Shown here piece by piece: positions 34,708 to 41,942 of a stretch of DNA of 64,000 bases. Position numbers and translations under genes: made by a program. Source of the stretch: CAZHCA01 sp964530825 (lineage in GTDB: Bacteria > Bacteroidota > Bacteroidia > Chitinophagales > Saprospiraceae). Position 1 is the stretch's first letter. Each line of letters starts with the position of its first letter. Location: contig CAZHCA010000010.1 in assembly GCA_964530825.1 (NCBI GenBank), forward strand, positions 62,001 through 126,000. Direction: 5' to 3'. The notes beneath the pieces were generated by a model. The model was not told the DNA's origin, made no database searches, and worked only from the letters and a program-made list of their open reading frames with translations.

Positions 34708-35256
34708 TTATTTCTTAAACGGCATTCCAATCCCTTTCAGAAGGGCCAATGCCTCTGCGTCGGTTTTAGCCGTTGTTACGATGGTGATATCCATCCCGTT
34801 GATGCGGCTAACCTTATCCATATTAATCTCGGGGAAAATAATCTGCTCGGTGATGCCCAGCGAGTAATTCCCCCGACCGTCAAAACTCTTCTCACTAATT
34901 CCCCTGAAGTCGCGCACCCGCGGCAGTGCCACGCTGATCAGGCGGTCCAGGAATTCGTACATGCGATCCTGGCGCAGGGTCACCCGGGCGCCAATCGTCA
35001 TGCCTTCGCGCAACTTGAAGTTTGAAACTGATTTGCGCGCTTTGGTCGGCACCGCTTTTTGTCCGGCAATGGTAGACAACTCCTCGAGGGCCACATCGAC
35101 CAACTTCTTGTCCTGCGTGGCAGCACCAACACCCTGGTTCATTGCGACCTTCACCAAGCGCGGCACTTCCATGATGGAGCTGTACTGAAATTGTTCCATT
35201 AAAGCCGGGACAACTTCTTCGCGGTATTTTTTCTTAATTCTGGGTACGTAGCTCAT
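34708..35256 (-). CDS. rplE: 50S ribosomal protein L5
   Basis: A 182-aa 5S rRNA-binding protein: YVPRIKKKYREEVVPALMEQ, VPRLVKVAMNQGVG, TIAGQKAVPTKARKSVSNFK, LREGMTIGARVTLR and LPRVRDFRGISEKSFDGRGN. Its start shares one base with the rplX stop. Confidence 0.97.
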   Translation of the reverse strand: MSYVPRIKKKYREEVVPALMEQFQYSSIMEVPRLVKVAMNQGVGAATQDKKLVDVALEELSTIAGQKAVPTKARKSVSNFKLREGMTIGARVTLRQDRMYEFLDRLISVALPRVRDFRGISEKSFDGRGNYSLGITEQIIFPEINMDKVSRINGMDITIVTTAKTDAEALALLKGIGMPFKK

Positions 35257-35618
35257 TAGTCAATAATTTCACCGGAATTCTTCGAATAGCGAACGACCTT
35301 ACCGTCCACGACTTTTCTTCCCACACGCGTTGGCTCCCCGGTTTTTGGGTCTACCAGCATCAGATTCGAGATGTGAATCGGCGCCGGAATATCTTGAATG
35401 CCGCCAGCGGCGTCTTGGGTCGGCTTCATGTGTTTCTTGCGCATGTTCACCCCATCGACGATGGCCCGATTTTCACTTGGAAATACTTCCAGCACCTCCG
35501 CCGGATTATCCGGGTCTTTGTGAGCGCCGGCAATCACGACCACTTTATCTCCCTTTTTGATTTTCAACTTGGGCGAAAAGCGCTTCTGATTGGATCCTGC
35601 TTTATTTTTCTTTGCCAT
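35256..35618 (-). CDS. rplX: 50S ribosomal protein L24
   Basis: A 120-aa assembly initiator with the KOW motif KIKKGDKVVVIAGAHKDPDN and GVNMRKKHMKPTQDAAGGI. I place the start at MAKKNKAGSNQKRFSPKLKI; the frame is open about 49 codons further upstream but that part is not conserved-looking. One-base overlap with rplE. Confidence 0.95.
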   Translation of the reverse strand: MAKKNKAGSNQKRFSPKLKIKKGDKVVVIAGAHKDPDNPAEVLEVFPSENRAIVDGVNMRKKHMKPTQDAAGGIQDIPAPIHISNLMLVDPKTGEPTRVGRKVVDGKVVRYSKNSGEIID

Positions 35619-35661
35619 GATTCGCACAATTCTTTTTATTCGATAACTGTCCTTCGGAGCA

Positions 35662-36027
35662 TTAAAGCACTTCCGGAGCCAGTGAAACGATTCGCATGTG
35701 GTCTTTTTCCCGCAACTCCCGGGCAACGGGGCCGAAAATACGGGTTCCGCGCGGCTCGTCGGCATTGTTTAGTAATACACAGGCGTTGTCGTCGAAGCGG
35801 ATGTACGATCCATCGCGTCGACGTACTTCTTTTTTAGTACGCACAATTACCGCCCGCGAAACGGAACCTTTTTTAATTCCGCCGGGGGAAGCTTCTTTTA
35901 CCGAAACAATAATGATATCTCCAATGGTAGCATATCGGCGTTTTGACCCGCCTAACACACGAATACACAGCACTTCTTTGGCGCCGCTGTTATCCGCAAC
36001 TCGTAATCTGGATTCCGACTGAATCAT
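35662..36027 (-). CDS. rplN: 50S ribosomal protein L14
   Basis: A 121-aa protein, MIQSESRLRVADNSGAKEVL, CIRVLGGSKRRYATIGDII, VRRRDGSYIRFDDNACVLLN and GTRIFGPVARELR, all standard L14 features. Located 41 nt after rpsQ. Confidence 0.97.
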   Translation of the reverse strand: MIQSESRLRVADNSGAKEVLCIRVLGGSKRRYATIGDIIIVSVKEASPGGIKKGSVSRAVIVRTKKEVRRRDGSYIRFDDNACVLLNNADEPRGTRIFGPVARELREKDHMRIVSLAPEVL

Positions 36028-36068
36028 GGCATTACACAGTTTTGATCGATAATGAAACCCAAAGGGCC

Positions 36069-36329
36069 TTATTTGGCGCGTTCCAGGATTTCGACTAGTC
36101 GCCAGCGTTTGCGCTTGCTGAGTGGCCGTGTCTCCATAATCTTAACCTGGTCGCCGATATTACACTCGTTCCCCTCGTCATGTGCAAGAAAACGCTTGGT
36201 TTTCTTCACGTACTTACCGTAAATGGGGTGCTTAATTCTGCGTTCAACCGAAACAGTGATGGTTTTATCCATCTTATTACTGTGAACCACTCCGGTCTGA
36301 ATTTTTCTTAAGTTTCTTTCTTCTGCCAT
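36069..36329 (-). CDS. rpsQ: 30S ribosomal protein S17
   Basis: An 86-aa OB-fold protein: GVVHSNKMDKTITVSVERRI, KHPIYGKYVKKTKRFLAHDE and GDQVKIMETRPLSKRKRWRL. It follows rpmC by 5 nt. Confidence 0.97.
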   Translation of the reverse strand: MAEERNLRKIQTGVVHSNKMDKTITVSVERRIKHPIYGKYVKKTKRFLAHDEGNECNIGDQVKIMETRPLSKRKRWRLVEILERAK

Positions 36330-36334
36330 CTTAT

Positions 36335-36610
36335 CTAGCGTTTAGCGCTTTTGCCTTTATTCTGACGCCGTCTGCGCGCGCGAATCTTGGAGCGCTCTTC
36401 TTTAGGAGCATCAGCCAATTGGCGGCGACGAATTTCGGACTGCAACCGGGCAATATCACGCCGGAATTCCCGTAAAGCCAAAGGATTATCCAAACCCCGA
36501 ATCGCATGGTCGAACTTGAGTTTTTGATACTGCGCTTGCTCATTTTCCAGTGCACTGGCTAAGTCGGCATCGGAGTATTCCTGCAGTTCCAAATATTTTT
36601 TAGAAGCCAT
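36335..36610 (-). CDS. rpmC: 50S ribosomal protein L29
   Basis: A 91-aa two-helix protein at the peptide exit. MASKKYLELQEYSDADLASA begins it, and ALREFRRDIARLQSEIRRRQ is the family core. At 91 aa it is longer than the usual 60-70 aa, with a 25-residue basic C-terminal extension (IRARRRRQNKGKSAKR). An ATG three codons upstream is possible. Located 53 nt after rplP. Confidence 0.93.
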   Translation of the reverse strand: MASKKYLELQEYSDADLASALENEQAQYQKLKFDHAIRGLDNPLALREFRRDIARLQSEIRRRQLADAPKEERSKIRARRRRQNKGKSAKR

Positions 36611-36663
36611 GTTTTTCAAAATTATGAGCCCGCCAGTACATACTGCCGGTGCCCGTCAATCAA

Positions 36664-37083
36664 TTAGCCTACGTAATCGGGCCGCACAACAATTTTCGTC
36701 AGGACTGGCAGCTTCTGCGCAGCCAGTCGCAAAGACTCTTCGGCTACCTCGCGCGGAACACCATCGACCTCGAACAGAATCCTCCCCGGCTTGATCTGGG
36801 CCACCCAGTGATCCAAAGCACCTTTACCTTTACCCATCCGTACCTCCTGCGGCTTAGCAGTGATGGGCTTGTCGGGGAAAATCCGAATCCACACCTTACC
36901 TTCCCGCTTCATGTTACGCGTCATCGCGATACGAGCCGCCTCAATTTGGCGGTTCGTTATGCGTCCCTCCGTGGTGGCTTTCAGGCCGAAACTACCGAAG
37001 GACACCCGACTGCCTTTGTAAGCCAGACCTTTGATACGTCCTTTCTGCTGCTTTCGGTATTTCGTTCTTTTTGGCTGTAACAT
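36664..37083 (-). CDS. rplP: 50S ribosomal protein L16
   Basis: A 139-aa protein near the A-site tRNA elbow: MLQPKRTKYRKQQKGRIKGL, ITNRQIEAARIAMTRNMKRE, GKVWIRIFPDKPITAKPQE and VRMGKGKGALDHWVAQIKPG. It is preceded by an unusually long spacer of 185 nt after rpsC that carries a hairpin and a promoter-like box. Confidence 0.97.
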   Translation of the reverse strand: MLQPKRTKYRKQQKGRIKGLAYKGSRVSFGSFGLKATTEGRITNRQIEAARIAMTRNMKREGKVWIRIFPDKPITAKPQEVRMGKGKGALDHWVAQIKPGRILFEVDGVPREVAEESLRLAAQKLPVLTKIVVRPDYVG

Positions 37084-37148
37084 CAGATTAAAATTTTACG
37101 AACCTATTCAATTTAGAAGCCAGTCCGACCCCCTCCGAAAAAGTTTGG

Positions 37149-37156
37149 CAAAGGTA
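37149..37156 (-). promoter_or_regulatory. Promoter-like -7 box upstream of rplP
   Basis: TACCTTTG on the minus strand is an exact TAnnTTTG, 66 nt upstream of the rplP ATG. The nearest upstream TTTTG (37171-37175) is only 14 nt away, shorter than the usual 19-20, so promoter function is uncertain. Confidence 0.35.
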
Positions 37157-37215
37157 AAGCAAAATGCGGACAAAAGCTAGTCTAACCAGGATATTATGCC
37201 GCTTCGAAACAGAGC

Positions 37216-37241
37216 GGGAAAGCCTTTGACAGGCGTTTCCC
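37216..37241 (-). terminator. Hairpin after rpsC
   Basis: GGGAAA-GCCT (37216-37225) pairs with AGGC-GTTTCCC (37231-37241), with one unpaired base. It starts 28 nt after the rpsC stop and lacks a long T tract on the minus strand, so it may attenuate or protect the transcript rather than terminate fully. Confidence 0.45.
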
Positions 37242-37268
37242 ACAGGAATCGCTACGGTCCTGCCGGAA

Positions 37269-38003
37269 TTAATTGTTGCGCCGTCTGCCGCCGCCGCCAC
37301 GTCGACCGCCGCCACGGCCGCCGCGACCCGATTCTTTCTTGGGCGTACCGACGTGCGGTGACAAATCGCGTTTGCCGAGCACTTCTCCCTTACAAATCCA
37401 TACTTTAATACCGATCTTACCGTAGATGGTCTGGGCTTCTTTCAGCGAATAATCGATATCGGCACGGTAAGTATGCAGGGGCGTACGACCCTCTTTATAT
37501 TCCTCGCGTCGGGCCATATCGGCACCATTCAACCGACCACCGATGCGCACTTTGATTCCTTCGGCTCCGGCTCGCATGGTCGACTGGATCGCCATCTTTA
37601 TAGCACGGCGATAATTTACCCGGGACTCCAGCTGCTTGGCAATCGATTCGGCGACGATGGCCGCATCGAGTTCCGGCTTGCGAATTTCAACGATATTGAT
37701 CTGCACCTCCGTGCCGGTCAATTTCTTGAGCTCTTCGCGAATCCGATCGACCTCTTGTCCGCCTTTACCGATAATGATTCCGGGACGCGACGTATGAATG
37801 GTTACGGTGATCCGCTTCAGGGTACGTTCAATGATGATCCGAGCAATACCGCCTTTGGTTGTCCGGGCGTAGAGGTAATTCCGGATGCGCTCGTCTTCCA
37901 CGACTTTATCGGAAAAGCTCCGGCCTTTACCGCCAAACCAGTTGGAATCCCAGCCGCGGATGATCCCTAGCCTATTGCCAATCGGATTTGTCTTTTGACC
38001 CAT
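37269..38003 (-). CDS. rpsC: 30S ribosomal protein S3
   Basis: A 244-aa protein at the mRNA entry. MGQKTNPIGNRLGIIRGWDS starts it, the KH domain has TSRPGIIIGKGGQEVDRIRE, and the C-terminal domain has GADMARREEYKEGRTPLHTY, RADIDYSLKEAQTIYGKIGI. The tail is Gly/Arg-rich (GRGGRGGGRRGGGGRRRNN), an extension often seen in Bacteroidota. Located 23 nt after rplV. Confidence 0.97.
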   Translation of the reverse strand: MGQKTNPIGNRLGIIRGWDSNWFGGKGRSFSDKVVEDERIRNYLYARTTKGGIARIIIERTLKRITVTIHTSRPGIIIGKGGQEVDRIREELKKLTGTEVQINIVEIRKPELDAAIVAESIAKQLESRVNYRRAIKMAIQSTMRAGAEGIKVRIGGRLNGADMARREEYKEGRTPLHTYRADIDYSLKEAQTIYGKIGIKVWICKGEVLGKRDLSPHVGTPKKESGRGGRGGGRRGGGGRRRNN

Positions 38004-38026
38004 ATTATGGTTTATTTAATTTTCGC

Positions 38027-38461
38027 TTAATCTTCAACTTCTTCTTCGCCTGCAATTTCTTTTACTTCTGCCTCATCTTCATCGGGTTCATCGGGTTCAT
38101 CGTCTTCGGGCAACGCCAGGCGGTTTTCTACGACCACATTGACATGGCACATCCGTTTACGGATCCGGTGCGCACGGCCGTGCGGCGCCGGGCGGAAACG
38201 CTTGAGCATGCCTCCTTCATCCACGTAGATGGTCGTGATCACGAGTTCGTAATCGTCGGCGCTCTCCACCCCGCCGAGCTTGTATTCCCAGTTGGCCACG
38301 GCCGACAGGACGAGTTTTTCCAGCCACTCCGCCGCTTCCTTTTTGGTAAAGCGCAGAATATCCAAGGCATCTTCTACCTTGCGGTTACGGATATTATCGG
38401 CTACCAGTCGCATTTTGCGCGCAGACATGGGCACGTTCTTGAGTCTGGCTACTGCTTCCAT
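38027..38461 (-). CDS. rplV: 50S ribosomal protein L22
   Basis: A 144-aa tunnel-wall protein: MEAVARLKNVPMSARKMRLV, LSAVANWEYKLG, GGMLKRFRPAPHGRAHRIRK, RMCHVNVVVE. About 30 very acidic residues (EDDEPDEPDEDEAEVKEIAG, EEEVED) extend the C-terminus beyond the usual 110-aa core. Located 53 nt after rpsS. Confidence 0.96.
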   Translation of the reverse strand: MEAVARLKNVPMSARKMRLVADNIRNRKVEDALDILRFTKKEAAEWLEKLVLSAVANWEYKLGGVESADDYELVITTIYVDEGGMLKRFRPAPHGRAHRIRKRMCHVNVVVENRLALPEDDEPDEPDEDEAEVKEIAGEEEVED

Positions 38462-38514
38462 CAGTCCAATTTATTCGCATCCAACACCGGGGGCGCCGGA
38501 TTATTTGATTAAAA

Positions 38515-38784
38515 TTATTTCTTACGGTTGCCCGAGTGACCCTTAAAGTTACGGGTAGGTGCAAACTCACCCAGCTTATGGCCTACCATATTTTCGGTCA
38601 CGTAAACCGGAACAAAGGTTTTACCATTATGCACCGCGATGGTTTCCCCTACCATATCGGGGATGATCATCGACGAACGCGACCAGGTCTTGATAACCGT
38701 CTTTTTGTTCGACTCTTTGGCGGCCTCCAGCTTCTTCAGCAACTTGTGATATACGTAAGGCCCTTTTTTTATTGATCTAGCCAT
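38515..38784 (-). CDS. rpsS: 30S ribosomal protein S19
   Basis: An 89-aa head protein: MARSIKKGPYVYHKLLKKLE, VIKTWSRSSMIIPDMVGETI, AVHNGKTFVPVYVTENMVGH, KLGEFAPTRNFKGHSGNRKK. Located 44 nt after rplB. Confidence 0.97.
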   Translation of the reverse strand: MARSIKKGPYVYHKLLKKLEAAKESNKKTVIKTWSRSSMIIPDMVGETIAVHNGKTFVPVYVTENMVGHKLGEFAPTRNFKGHSGNRKK

Positions 38785-38828
38785 GTTACGATTTGAGTTT
38801 TGGCATCATTATCGAACCGGGATACGGA

Positions 38829-39665
38829 TTATTTCCGCTTACCGGACTTTCTGCGCGTAATGATCAATTTACTACTTTGCTTTTTCGGATTCCGAGTTTT
38901 CTTACCCTTGGCCATCAACCCTTTACGCGAACGCGGGTGACCACCGGATGCGCGGCCTTCCCCACCACCCATGGGGTGGTCGACGGGGTTCATTGCAACG
39001 CCGCGCGTACGGGGGCGGCGCCCCAGCCAACGCTTGCGACCGGCTTTACCCAGTACACGCAAGCTGTGATCGGGGTTAGAGGTCGTACCGATCGTCGCTT
39101 TACAAGTCAACAGCACCCGGCGCACCTCGCCAGAGGGCAATTTAATAATGCCGTATTTACCTTCGCGACCGACCATAATACCGTAGGTGCCGGCGCTACG
39201 GGCCAGAGCGGCACCCTTGCCGGGCTGCATTTCAATGGCGTGAATGGTCGAACCTAGCGGGATATTGCGCAAATACATGGCGTGCCCTACATTCGGCTGC
39301 GCCTGGTCACCCGACATAATCGTATCGCCAACCTGCAACCCTTTGGGCGCAATGATGTAGCGCTTCTCTCCGTCTTCGTATTCCGCCAGGGCAATGAAAG
39401 CACTGCGGTTAGGATCGTATTCGATGGTCTTGATTGTAGCCGCGATATTTTCTTTGTCGCGCTTAAAATCAATAATTCGGTAGCGACGCTTGTGCCCGCC
39501 GCCACGTTGGCGCACCGTACGACGTCCCTGCGCATTCCGTCCGCCCGTTTTTTTCAACGGAGCCAACAAACTCTTCTCGGGCTTGCTAGTCGTTACCTCT
39601 TCGTTGGTATTTCCCAGGCGATAACGCGAGCCGGGCGATACTGGATTATACTTTTTAATACCCAT
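38829..39665 (-). CDS. rplB: 50S ribosomal protein L2
   Basis: A 278-aa protein needed for subunit joining and the peptidyl-transferase centre. It starts MGIKKYNPVSPGSRYRLGNT (the frame is open upstream but not family-like), has GGRNAQGRRTVRQRGGGHKR and ends with NPVDHPMGGGEGRASGGHPR. The Met in DHPMGGGEG replaces the His of DHPHGGGEG in E. coli, a variant I know as common in Bacteroidota. Located 98 nt after rplW. Confidence 0.97.
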   Translation of the reverse strand: MGIKKYNPVSPGSRYRLGNTNEEVTTSKPEKSLLAPLKKTGGRNAQGRRTVRQRGGGHKRRYRIIDFKRDKENIAATIKTIEYDPNRSAFIALAEYEDGEKRYIIAPKGLQVGDTIMSGDQAQPNVGHAMYLRNIPLGSTIHAIEMQPGKGAALARSAGTYGIMVGREGKYGIIKLPSGEVRRVLLTCKATIGTTSNPDHSLRVLGKAGRKRWLGRRPRTRGVAMNPVDHPMGGGEGRASGGHPRSRKGLMAKGKKTRNPKKQSSKLIITRRKSGKRK

Positions 39666-39763
39666 GATATGGTGATTTTCGTTCCTCGCCGGCGGGCTAC
39701 ACCATCTGACCGCTGCCGACCCGAACATTTTATAATACCCCGCACCAGGCGGGGCCTTTACAC

Positions 39764-40063
39764 TTAGATATCGCCGAAGAAGTCAATCTCTTCGCCCTCA
39801 TAAAGGGTAACCATCGCTTTCTTGAAAGCGGGCTTGCGACCGCGGAGAATACCGGAGCGCGTGTTGCGAACTTTAGCTTTCGCCGGCATGATGGCCGTAT
39901 TGACAGCCGCCACAGATACGCCATACATCTCCTCAACCGCCTTACGGATCTCCACCTTATTGGCCTTGCGGTTGACCACGAAAGTATATTGATTGAGCCC
40001 CTCGGAGAGATTCTCGCTCTTTTCCGTAATCAATGGTTTAATAAGTATTTCCTTCTTTGCCAT
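39764..40063 (-). CDS. rplW: 50S ribosomal protein L23
   Basis: A 99-aa protein at the tunnel exit, docking site for trigger factor and SRP. MAKKEILIKPLITEKSENLS, YTFVVNRKANKVEIRKAVEE and MYGVSVAAVNTAI are the family signature. Located 27 nt after rplD. Confidence 0.96.
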   Translation of the reverse strand: MAKKEILIKPLITEKSENLSEGLNQYTFVVNRKANKVEIRKAVEEMYGVSVAAVNTAIMPAKAKVRNTRSGILRGRKPAFKKAMVTLYEGEEIDFFGDI

Positions 40064-40090
40064 GACGATATAATTTCCTTTCGCTCTGGC

Positions 40091-40720
40091 CTACTGGGCC
40101 AGGGCTTCTTTAATTTTTTCAACTGCGCCCTCGGAAAGCACGAGCGCCTGTGCGTGTAAGATATCATACACGTTCAGGTCGTTGGCGCGGGTTACTGATG
40201 ATTCCTGCAGATTGCGGCTCGACAGGTACACTTCTTTTTCAAAGTCGGCCGTCACCAATAACGAGCGGCGACCGTTTACCTGCAGGCTATTGAGAATATT
40301 AATATACTCTTTAGTACGAGGCGATTCGAAGGAAAAGTCCTCAACCACTATGATCTGGCCGGCGTTTGCTTTGGAGCTCAGGGCCGACTTGCGCGCCAGC
40401 CGCTTGAGTTTTCTGTTCAAGCGGAAGGAATAGTTGCGCGGGCGCGGACCGAAAACCCGGCCACCGCCACGGAACAGCGGGTTCTTTATGTCGCCGGCAC
40501 GGGCGGTACCGGTACCCTTTTGGCGTTTCAATTTTCGCGTCGATCCGGCTATCTCACCACGCTCTTTGGCTTTGTGGGTGCCTTGGCGCTGGTTGGCCAG
40601 GTATTGTTTTACGGAAAGATAAACCGCATGCTCATTGGGCTCTACGCCAAAGATATTTTCCGGAAGCTCTACGGCTCTGCCGGTCTTTTCACCTTGGATA
40701 TTTAAAACGTCTACTTTCAT
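40091..40720 (-). CDS. rplD: 50S ribosomal protein L4
   Basis: A 209-aa protein; the start at MKVDVLNIQGEKTGRAVELP is chosen by family length and excludes eight upstream residues. The tunnel loop GTHKAKERGEIAGSTRKLKR, QKGTGTARAGDIKNPLFRGG and VFGPRPRNYSFRLNRKLKRL is standard. In enterobacteria L4 also represses the S10 operon through its leader; here the S10-distal part begins at rplC after a hairpin-rich spacer. Confidence 0.96.
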   Translation of the reverse strand: MKVDVLNIQGEKTGRAVELPENIFGVEPNEHAVYLSVKQYLANQRQGTHKAKERGEIAGSTRKLKRQKGTGTARAGDIKNPLFRGGGRVFGPRPRNYSFRLNRKLKRLARKSALSSKANAGQIIVVEDFSFESPRTKEYINILNSLQVNGRRSLLVTADFEKEVYLSSRNLQESSVTRANDLNVYDILHAQALVLSEGAVEKIKEALAQ

Positions 40721-40761
40721 TGCTCTCGATTTACAGCCAATCAAACTGACCCATGAACGAT

Positions 40762-41385
40762 TTATTTTTCCAGGATAACCGTTGCTCCCTTGTGACCAGG
40801 AATGGCGCCTTTAACCAGGATGAGGTTCTGCTCGGGAAAAACCTTTAACACGCGTAGGTTTTTCACCTTCACGCGCTTGCCGCCAGTCCGGCCAGCCATG
40901 CGCATGCCTTTGAACACGCGGGCAGGATAAGAAGCGGCACCAATCGCACCAGGCGCTCGCTGCCGGTTGTGCTGACCGTGGGTAGCGTCGTTTACACCGC
41001 CAAAACCGTGCCGCTTAACTACCCCCTGAAACCCCTTTCCTTTGGTCGTACCCACAGCGCTGATGAGCTCGCCCTCTACGAAAACCTCGTCGACTTTGAT
41101 GATTTCCCCGATGGCCTTTTCCACCGCATTGAAGTCCCTGAACTCCACTACACTGCGCTTGGGAGCCGTATTGGCTTTCTCAAAGTGCCCCTGCATAGCC
41201 TGTGGAGTATTCTTGGCCTTCGCCTCTCCATATCCCAGTTGCAGAGCGTTATAACCATCCGATTCCTCCGTTTTCACCTGGGTCACAACGCAGGGACCCG
41301 CTTCGACAACTGTGCAGGCCACGTACTTACCGAACTCGTCGTAGACACTGGTCATGCCGACTTTTTTTCCAATTAATCCGTTCAT
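40762..41385 (-). CDS. rplC: 50S ribosomal protein L3
   Basis: A 207-aa protein near the peptidyl-transferase centre: MNGLIGKKVGMTSVYDEFGK at the chosen start, GFQGVVKRHGFGGVNDATHG and GAIGAASYPARVFKGMRMAG. The 157-nt spacer before it contains an intrinsic terminator and a promoter-like box, so it may begin a separate transcript. Confidence 0.96.
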   Translation of the reverse strand: MNGLIGKKVGMTSVYDEFGKYVACTVVEAGPCVVTQVKTEESDGYNALQLGYGEAKAKNTPQAMQGHFEKANTAPKRSVVEFRDFNAVEKAIGEIIKVDEVFVEGELISAVGTTKGKGFQGVVKRHGFGGVNDATHGQHNRQRAPGAIGAASYPARVFKGMRMAGRTGGKRVKVKNLRVLKVFPEQNLILVKGAIPGHKGATVILEK

Positions 41386-41425
41386 CGAACTGAATTTTAG
41401 AGGGACTCCGACCATCCGTTAGCCA

Positions 41426-41463
41426 GGTAAATACACAAATGTATTTACCCGGTAGGGCTGCAA
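41426..41463 (-). promoter_or_regulatory. Promoter-like element inside a palindrome upstream of rplC
   Basis: On the minus strand TTG (41461-41463) is followed after 17 nt by TACATTTG (41436-41443), an exact -7 box, 51 nt upstream of rplC. The -7 box lies inside a perfect 9-bp inverted repeat, GGTAAATAC (41426-41434) and GTATTTACC (41441-41449). The spacing is slightly short. The palindrome could be an operator or an RNA hairpin. Confidence 0.45.
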
Positions 41464-41493
41464 CCGGAGATCCGCAGAACATTTTTCTTGTTC

Positions 41494-41521
41494 AAAAAAG
41501 TGGAAGGGGAAAAACCCCTTC
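41494..41521 (-). terminator. Intrinsic terminator after rpsJ
   Basis: On the minus strand GAAGGGG-TTTTT-CCCCTTC (41503-41521) is followed by CAC and a TTTTTT run (41494-41499). It begins 21 nt after the rpsJ stop codon and has all features of a rho-independent terminator or attenuator inside the superoperon. Confidence 0.75.
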
Positions 41522-41542
41522 TCCGCCTGGTGAATGCTGCCG

Positions 41543-41851
41543 CTAAGTCAGTTTCACCTGAATGTCAACCCCACTGGGCAGTTCCAGCTTAGACAGTGCA
41601 TCGACCGTCTTCTGGGTGGGCGTGTAAATTTCAATGAGGCGCTTGTGGGTACGCATCTGGAACTGCTCACGAGATTTTTTATTCACGTGCGGAGAACGGA
41701 GCACGGTGAAGATTTTTTTCTCGGTGGGCAGCGGAATCGGACCCGTCACCACAGCCCCGCTGTTCCTTACGGTCTTCACAATTTTTTCGGTCGACTTATC
41801 AACCAAGTTGTGATCGTAAGACCGGAGCTTGATCCTGATTTTCTGATTCAT
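41543..41851 (-). CDS. rpsJ: 30S ribosomal protein S10
   Basis: A 102-aa protein: KIRIKLRSYDHNLVDKSTEK, GPIPLPTEKKIFTVLRSPHV, NKKSREQFQMRTHKRLIEIY. It follows fusA directly; a tuf gene, often found between them in other phyla, is absent here. An intrinsic terminator follows. Confidence 0.97.
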   Translation of the reverse strand: MNQKIRIKLRSYDHNLVDKSTEKIVKTVRNSGAVVTGPIPLPTEKKIFTVLRSPHVNKKSREQFQMRTHKRLIEIYTPTQKTVDALSKLELPSGVDIQVKLT

Positions 41852-41942
41852 GCCAACTTATTATCAAAAAAATAGCACAAAGTTGATTGGAAAGAAGCGG
41901 GAGCAGACATTTCTACTTCCCGCTTTGTTCCGTACCGTAATT

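Noticed and set aside
41852..41942. A tuf gene between fusA and rpsJ
   Set aside because: Only 91 nt separate the two genes; EF-Tu must be encoded elsewhere.
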